DNA of 9,654 bases from Robiginitomaculum sp. (GTDB lineage Bacteria > Pseudomonadota > Alphaproteobacteria > Caulobacterales > Maricaulaceae). The position numbers were made by a program, and so were the translations under genes. The stretch's first letter is position 1. Every line of letters starts with the position of its first letter. Where the stretch lies: assembly GCA_002732905.1 (NCBI GenBank), contig NVTC01000014.1, positions 1 to 9,654 on the forward strand. The letters run 5' to 3'. Positions 5,990 to 9,654 of the stretch are shown here, piece by piece. The notes below the pieces were generated by a model. The model saw only the letters and a list, made by a program, of their open reading frames with translations. It did not search any database and was not told the DNA's origin.

Positions 5990-6460
5990 ATGAAATTAAC
6001 CGCCAAAGCTAGGTACGCCGTCATAGCCATCACCGATATTGCTGTCACCGCCCAAGACGGCGACGCGGTTAGCTTGTCGGATATTTCGGTGCGGCAAGAC
6101 ATTTCCCTATCCTTCTTAGAGCAATTATTTGGTAAATTACGCAAAGCGGGCATTGTCGAAAGTGTGCGCGGCGCCAGCGGCGGCTATATATTGACGCAAA
6201 ACACCGCAGATTTAAATATTGGCGATGTAATGCGGGCCGTAGACGAAGAGGTGCAGACTAAAAGATGTGGCGATAAAGGGATCGGCTGCACGACCAAAGG
6301 TGCGAAATGCCTGTCCCATGATCTCTGGCAAGCTATGGAAGACCATATTGAAGGATTTTTCACGGCTACATCCATACAAGACGTTATTGACCAGCGTTTC
6401 CCGCAAATTTGCCCTGATTTAGCCAAAGAAATGTCAAGTAAAATGGAGGTTGCGGAATGA
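5990..6460 (+). CDS. iscR: Fe-S cluster-sensing Rrf2-family regulator IscR
   Basis: This is a transcription regulator of iron-sulfur cluster assembly, 156 residues from the ATG at 5990. The N-terminal winged helix begins MKLTAKARYAVIAITDIA and includes the recognition region ISVRQDISLSFLEQLFGKL and the wing VRGASGGYIL, all typical of IscR. The cluster-binding loop has Cys93, Cys100, Cys107 and His110 (KRCGDKGIGC...KCLSHDLW). These four ligands are the ones known to bind [2Fe-2S] in E. coli IscR, but each Cys-Cys spacing here is six residues rather than five. Keeping all three cysteines argues for a cluster-dependent repressor. The frame is open upstream to 5882 with no ATG, and the ATG used matches the family start. 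The last four bases (ATGA) overlap the desulfurase start, indicating translational coupling. Autoregulation is expected from the operator at 5852. Confidence 0.93.
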   Translation: MKLTAKARYAVIAITDIAVTAQDGDAVSLSDISVRQDISLSFLEQLFGKLRKAGIVESVRGASGGYILTQNTADLNIGDVMRAVDEEVQTKRCGDKGIGCTTKGAKCLSHDLWQAMEDHIEGFFTATSIQDVIDQRFPQICPDLAKEMSSKMEVAE

Positions 6461-7593
6461 AGACGCCTCTTTATCTAGATTATAACGCCTCATCCCCAGC
6501 CAGGCCTGAGGTCATAGCAGCAATGAATGCGGCTTTACTGACCCCAGGCAACGCATCTGCACCGCACGGTTTTGGGCGCAGCGCCAGTAAATTGGTCGAG
6601 GATGGTCGTGAAGCAGTCGCGCTGGCCATGGGCGTCTGCGCACAGGATTTAATCTTTACAGCCAGCGGCACCGAAGCCGTCAACACAGCCATAAAATCTG
6701 CTGTGGATGCAGGCTGTAAACGCTTGTTAGTATCGAGCATGGACCATCCAGCCTCTTTTTTGATGGCGGAAGCAGTAGGCACTAAAGTCGATTTTATCCC
6801 TGCCAACGCAAACGGGCAATTGGACATGGGTTGGCTTGCTGATACACTGAATAATTGGGACGAGAAAGACGGCAGACCGTTTGTGTCCATGGTGGCGGCA
6901 AACTCTGAAACTGGTGTTTTGCAAGATGTCGAGCAGGCCACAGATAGTGTTCAAACTGCAAATGGTTTGATTTTGGTGGATGCAATTCAAGCACTGGGCA
7001 AAATCCCCATGACGTTTATGCCTGACTATTTAGCGGTATCTGCACATAAAATCGGCGGGCCGCAGGGTGTCGGGGCATTGTATGTTTCGCCGAGCACCCC
7101 ATTTAGTAGTTATATGGTTGGCGGCGGACAAGAAAAACGTCGCCGCGCCGGTACGCTGAATGTTGCTGGCATCGCAGGGTTTGGCGCAGCAGCCAATACA
7201 CTATCAAATAAGGCCATGTCCGATTTAAACCATACTTGTGCCATAAGAGATGCGATAGAATCTGGTCTCAAAGCTATGGAACCAGAACTCATCATTTTCG
7301 GCGAAAACGCAAAGCGTTTACCCAATACTTCTTTTTTCGCCGTGCCGGACACGGCTTCCAGTACATTGATGATGGCACTGGATTTAGAAAATATATCCGT
7401 CTCTACCGGATTGGCCTGCTCATCCGGCAAAGTTGGCGCTAGTCGAGCCGTCACTGCTATGGGGCTTTCGGATAAGGCACCTAATGGCGCCATTCGCATT
7501 AGTTTGGGTTACTCTTCCAAACTCGAAGACGCAGACATATTTTTACAAGCATGGGCGAAAATTCGCCGCCATGCCCTCAAAGGAGCCGCGTAA
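6457..7593 (+). CDS. Cysteine desulfurase (NifS/IscS-like)
   Basis: This is a PLP enzyme that releases sulfur from L-cysteine as a protein persulfide for Fe-S cluster assembly. At 378 residues it has the class I-type layout. The visible sites are LDYNASSP (7-14), ASGTEAVN (69-76), the cofactor-stacking His97 in MDHPAS, AANSETG (147-153), VDAIQALGK (174-182), the Schiff-base Lys198 in [20 protein letters not shown] (229-238), and the sulfur-carrying Cys321 in [13 protein letters not shown]. The SSGxxxGAS context resembles NifS/IscS more than SufS. The start ATG at 6457 overlaps the iscR stop and has a GGAGG ribosome binding site at 6445-6449 inside iscR. It ends in ALKGAA-TAA within the left copy of the 22-bp repeat. 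It should supply sulfur to the SufB scaffold encoded next. A separate SufS may exist outside the window, so I leave the symbol empty. Confidence 0.93.
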   Translation: MKTPLYLDYNASSPARPEVIAAMNAALLTPGNASAPHGFGRSASKLVEDGREAVALAMGVCAQDLIFTASGTEAVNTAIKSAVDAGCKRLLVSSMDHPASFLMAEAVGTKVDFIPANANGQLDMGWLADTLNNWDEKDGRPFVSMVAANSETGVLQDVEQATDSVQTANGLILVDAIQALGKIPMTFMPDYLAVSAHKIGGPQGVGALYVSPSTPFSSYMVGGGQEKRRRAGTLNVAGIAGFGAAANTLSNKAMSDLNHTCAIRDAIESGLKAMEPELIIFGENAKRLPNTSFFAVPDTASSTLMMALDLENISVSTGLACSSGKVGASRAVTAMGLSDKAPNGAIRISLGYSSKLEDADIFLQAWAKIRRHALKGAA

Positions 7594-7600
7594 TGGGCGA
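7579..7600 (+). repeat. 22-bp direct repeat, copy A (desulfurase end)
   Basis: A perfect 22-bp direct repeat of 7725-7746, offset by 146 bp, starting AAAGGAGCCGCG and ending TAATGGGCGA. It contains a full Shine-Dalgarno (AAAGGAG), the last codons and TAA stop (7591-7593) of the desulfurase, and an ATG overlapping that stop (TAATG). The match ends sharply on both sides. In this copy the ATG opens the mini-ORF instead of sufB. Confidence 0.95.
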
Positions 7601-7739
7601 AGTGATGAACATGTACCGAGCGCAGCGAGGCAAGGGCACCAAGAAGGACTTAGGGTGGCCGTCGGCGCCAGTGCGCCGCACCCGCGTAGGCGTGCGTTCT
7701 TACGCACTTGCCGTGAGCGCAATAAAAGGAGCCGCGTAA
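7593..7739 (+). CDS. Possible 48-residue basic mini-ORF created by insertion
   Basis: The ATG overlaps the desulfurase stop (TAATG) and has the strong ribosome binding site AAAGGAG (7579-7585), seven bases before that ATG. The frame ends in TAA at 7737-7739, whose last A is the first base of the sufB ATG, again TAATG. The predicted peptide begins [19 protein letters not shown], is rich in Arg and Lys, and ends AIKGAA, echoing the ALKGAA end of the desulfurase because of the repeat. I recognise no domain. It may be a genuine small protein, or simply a readable frame through a palindromic element that keeps ribosomes moving into sufB. Translation initiation looks well supported by sequence; a function is not. 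Confidence 0.4.
   Translation: MGEVMNMYRAQRGKGTKKDLGWPSAPVRRTRVGVRSYALAVSAIKGAA
7618..7720 (+). repeat. Hairpin-rich palindromic insert between desulfurase and sufB
   Basis: The insert folds on paper into one closed structure. The outer stem is GCGC (7620-7623 with 7717-7720), then an internal loop, then GGCAA (7629-7633 with TTGCC 7708-7712). This encloses two hairpins. The first is GGGTG/CACCC (7653-7657 with 7679-7683) topped by GGCGC/GCGCC (7664-7668 with 7673-7677, loop CAGT). The second is GTGCGT/ACGCAC (7692-7697 with 7702-7707, loop TTCT). It is more GC-rich than the flanking genes. The form resembles small interspersed palindromic elements that can read through as protein, such as Rickettsia palindromic elements. 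Relation to any known family is not shown. It may also act at the RNA level in the operon transcript. Confidence 0.55.
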
Positions 7740-7746
7740 TGGGCGA
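7725..7746 (+). repeat. 22-bp direct repeat, copy B (sufB start)
   Basis: Identical to 7579-7600. Here AAAGGAG (7725-7731) is the ribosome binding site of sufB, and the ATG at 7739 is its start. The embedded TAA now closes the mini-ORF. The ancestral junction was probably a single copy, with the desulfurase stop and sufB start overlapping as TAATG. Confidence 0.95.
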
Positions 7747-9256
7747 CATAAAAACCATCGCTAAAGACGCTATCGTCAAGGAAAGTATCGAAGCGGGGAC
7801 CGTAGAAGGTGTTGCAGCCCTTGAGGCTGATAAATACAAATACGGTTTCGAGAGCGATATCGAACAAGAGTTCGCGCCCAAAGGCCTGAACGAAGACATC
7901 GTCCGGTTTATTAGCGCGAAGAAAAACGAGCCAGACTGGATGCTACAGTGGAGGCTGGATGCCTACGCACGTTGGCTAACTATGGAAGAACCCACATGGG
8001 CCATGGTTGATTATCCTGAAATCGATTATCAGGATGCCTATTATTACGCTGCGCCAAAATCGGATAAAGACGGACCTAAATCCTTAGATGAAGTTGATCC
8101 TGATTTGCTGGAAGTTTACAAAAAACTCGGCATTCCGCTGAAGGAACAAGAGGTTCTCGCAGGTGTGCAAGGTGCGCCGCGTGTGGCAGTTGACGCCATA
8201 TTTGATAGTGTCAGTGTGGTGACAACCTTCAAAGAAGAACTGGCAAAAGTCGGGGTGATTTTTTGTCCCCTATCTGAGGCCATTAAAGACCATCCTGAAC
8301 TGGTGAAAAAATACCTTGGCACCGTTGTCCCGCCCACGGATAATTTCTTTGCTACGCTGAACACGGCCGTGTTCTCTGAAGGCTCGTTCGTTTACATTCC
8401 GCCCGGTGTGCGCTGTCCTATGGAGCTGTCCACATATTTTCGCATGAATGCCCAAGGTACGGGCCAGTTTGAACGCACTTTAATTATTGCGGATAAAGGT
8501 TCTTATGTGTCCTATCTTGAGGGCTGTACCGCCCCCATGCGCGACGAAAATCAACTGCATGCCGCCGTGGTTGAATTAATTGTGCTAGAAGACGCCGAGA
8601 TAAAATATTCCACGGTACAAAACTGGTGGCCGGGCGACGCCGAAGGTAAAGGCGGGGTGTATAATTTCGTCACCAAACGTGCTGATTGTCGCGGTAAAAA
8701 TTCTAAAGTTAGCTGGACACAGGTCGAGACAGGTTCTGCGATTACGTGGAAATATCCATCCTGTATTTTACGCGGTGACGGATCTAGCGGCGAGTTTTAT
8801 TCTATTGCTATTACGAACGGTTACCAACAAGCCGACACCGGCACAAAAATGATCCATCTCGGTAAGAACACCAAGTCCCGGATTATTTCAAAGGGCATAT
8901 CTGCGGGTAAATCGAACCAGACTTACCGCGGGCTTGTCTCCGCCCATAAAAAAGCTACAGGCGCCCGTAATTTCACACAGTGCGACAGCTTGTTAATCGG
9001 TGATCAATGCGGTGCCCACACCGTGCCATATATAGAAACCAACACCCCTTCCGCGCAGTTTGAACACGAAGCCACCACATCCAAATTATCAGATGAGCAA
9101 CTGTTCTATTGCCGTCAGCGCGGCCTTTCCGAAGAAGACGCAGTGGCATTACTGGTCAACGGGTTCTGCCGTGATGTGTTACAAAAACTGCCTATGGAAT
9201 TTGCCGTAGAAGCACAGAAATTAGTGGCCATATCCCTAGAAGGAAGCGTCGGTTAA
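7739..9256 (+). CDS. sufB: Fe-S cluster assembly scaffold SufB
   Basis: Core subunit of the SufBCD complex, which assembles Fe-S clusters in the cytoplasm with the ATPase SufC. From the ATG at 7739 it has 505 residues, normal for alphaproteobacterial SufB. It has the N-terminal helical part ([15 protein letters not shown], 65-79), then the long beta-helix including [20 protein letters not shown] (214-233), and [21 protein letters not shown] (residues 337-357). The C-terminal domain carries the conserved Cys415 ([11 protein letters not shown], equivalent to E. coli Cys405, a sulfur acceptor) and the FEHEATTSK motif (441-449). The C-terminus is the typical [20 protein letters not shown] region (from 462). 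An open frame extends upstream to 7433, but that part is only the shadow of the desulfurase and insert. sufC and sufD are not directly downstream; a RidA-family gene follows after 24 bp. Confidence 0.97.
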   Translation: MGDIKTIAKDAIVKESIEAGTVEGVAALEADKYKYGFESDIEQEFAPKGLNEDIVRFISAKKNEPDWMLQWRLDAYARWLTMEEPTWAMVDYPEIDYQDAYYYAAPKSDKDGPKSLDEVDPDLLEVYKKLGIPLKEQEVLAGVQGAPRVAVDAIFDSVSVVTTFKEELAKVGVIFCPLSEAIKDHPELVKKYLGTVVPPTDNFFATLNTAVFSEGSFVYIPPGVRCPMELSTYFRMNAQGTGQFERTLIIADKGSYVSYLEGCTAPMRDENQLHAAVVELIVLEDAEIKYSTVQNWWPGDAEGKGGVYNFVTKRADCRGKNSKVSWTQVETGSAITWKYPSCILRGDGSSGEFYSIAITNGYQQADTGTKMIHLGKNTKSRIISKGISAGKSNQTYRGLVSAHKKATGARNFTQCDSLLIGDQCGAHTVPYIETNTPSAQFEHEATTSKLSDEQLFYCRQRGLSEEDAVALLVNGFCRDVLQKLPMEFAVEAQKLVAISLEGSVG

Positions 9257-9280
9257 ACGGCGTATAAACATGAGAGCAAA

Positions 9281-9654
9281 ATGACCAATAAGAAAACTAA
9301 AAAACCAACCCGCAAACATGTTTCCAGTGGATCAGAATGGGAAGAAAAATTTGCCTATTCTCGCGCTGTCGCTCAGGGCGATTGGTGTTTCGTGTCGGGC
9401 ACTACGGGTACAAATTACGAGCTTTCGACTATGCCCGAAGAAGCGGCGCAACAAACACGTAATGCGTTTACAACAATTGATGCCGCCTTGCGCGGCGCGG
9501 GTTTTGAAATGGGCCATGTGGTGCGGGTGCAATATACCGTTACCGACCGCAAATATATCGAGCAAATTCAGCCAGAGCTACAACGTGCATTTGGCGCGAT
9601 AAAGCCTGCCGCCACACTGATCATCGCCAATTTGATCGAAGAAGGCATGAAAAT
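9281..9654 (+). CDS. RidA-family (YjgF/UK114) protein, 3' end cut by window
   Basis: The first 124 codons of a small trimeric-type Rid protein; only a few residues should be missing. The core runs AYSRAVAQGDWCFVSGTTGT (30-49), EEAAQQTRNAFTTIDAALRGAGF, VVRVQYTVTD, and KPAATLIIANLIEEGMK at the end. In canonical RidA an Arg in the VARLPKD segment (Arg105 in E. coli) is needed for 2-aminoacrylate deamination. Aligning from the conserved PA, the equivalent position here is Leu (NLIEEG), so it belongs to a non-canonical Rid subfamily and imine deaminase activity is doubtful. The ATG at 9281 has GAGAG upstream; it starts with a basic stretch (MTNKKTKKPTRKHVSSG). It lies 24 bp after sufB and is likely cotranscribed, in the place where sufC is often found. 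Confidence 0.9.
   Translation, partial: MTNKKTKKPTRKHVSSGSEWEEKFAYSRAVAQGDWCFVSGTTGTNYELSTMPEEAAQQTRNAFTTIDAALRGAGFEMGHVVRVQYTVTDRKYIEQIQPELQRAFGAIKPAATLIIANLIEEGMK

Noticed and set aside
6480..6941. Minus-strand ORF of 153 codons inside the desulfurase gene
   Set aside because: It is antisense to a conserved PLP enzyme, has low-complexity Ala/Ser-rich content, and looks like a codon-bias shadow.
7433..7738. Extended sufB start inside the desulfurase gene
   Set aside because: The extra part is an out-of-frame shadow of the desulfurase and the insert. SufB homology and a strong AAAGGAG both support the ATG at 7739.
9270..9284. Four-codon ORF (ATG AGA GCA AAA TGA) before the RidA-family gene
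   Set aside because: Its GAGAG is better read as the ribosome binding site of the ATG at 9281; a four-codon frame is not informative.

Overview
The window reads as an ordinary chromosomal stretch of an alphaproteobacterium of moderate GC. The evidence is the neighbour sets: a small lptM lipoprotein gene next to lysA, tyrS divergent from anmK, and an iscR / cysteine desulfurase / sufB operon of the alphaproteobacterial SUF type. A marine Hyphomonadaceae- or Maricaulales-like host is plausible, but this is inference from gene order. No tRNA, rRNA, CRISPR array, transposase or phage gene was seen.

Left part (1-2560): the 3' end of upp, then lptM-lysA on the minus strand. They share a promoter with a perfect -35 box that predicts a leaderless lptM message. 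Divergent from these is a 268-residue exported protein of unknown family. Middle (2560-5800): a cloverleaf-like DNA repeat made of four abutting stems separates the unknown gene from tyrS (minus strand). tyrS is divergent from anmK (plus strand). The stop codons of anmK and a minus-strand alpha/beta hydrolase overlap by 4 bp.

Right part (5800-9654): an iron-sulfur cluster assembly operon on the plus strand. A near-consensus IscR type 1 operator covers the -35 region ahead of iscR. iscR overlaps the cysteine desulfurase gene by ATGA. Then comes a 146-bp duplication/insertion that repeats the gene junction, followed by sufB and a RidA-family gene cut by the window end. The logic is standard: IscR senses the cluster state and controls the operon, the desulfurase mobilises sulfur from cysteine, and SufB scaffolds the cluster.

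The most interesting structure is the desulfurase-sufB junction. A perfect 22-bp direct repeat, holding the ribosome binding site, the desulfurase stop and the sufB start, flanks a hairpin-rich insert. The insert itself reads as a 48-codon basic mini-ORF with a TAATG junction at each end. It looks like a small palindromic element that entered a tightly coupled operon without breaking either junction. No clearly new multi-gene system is visible.
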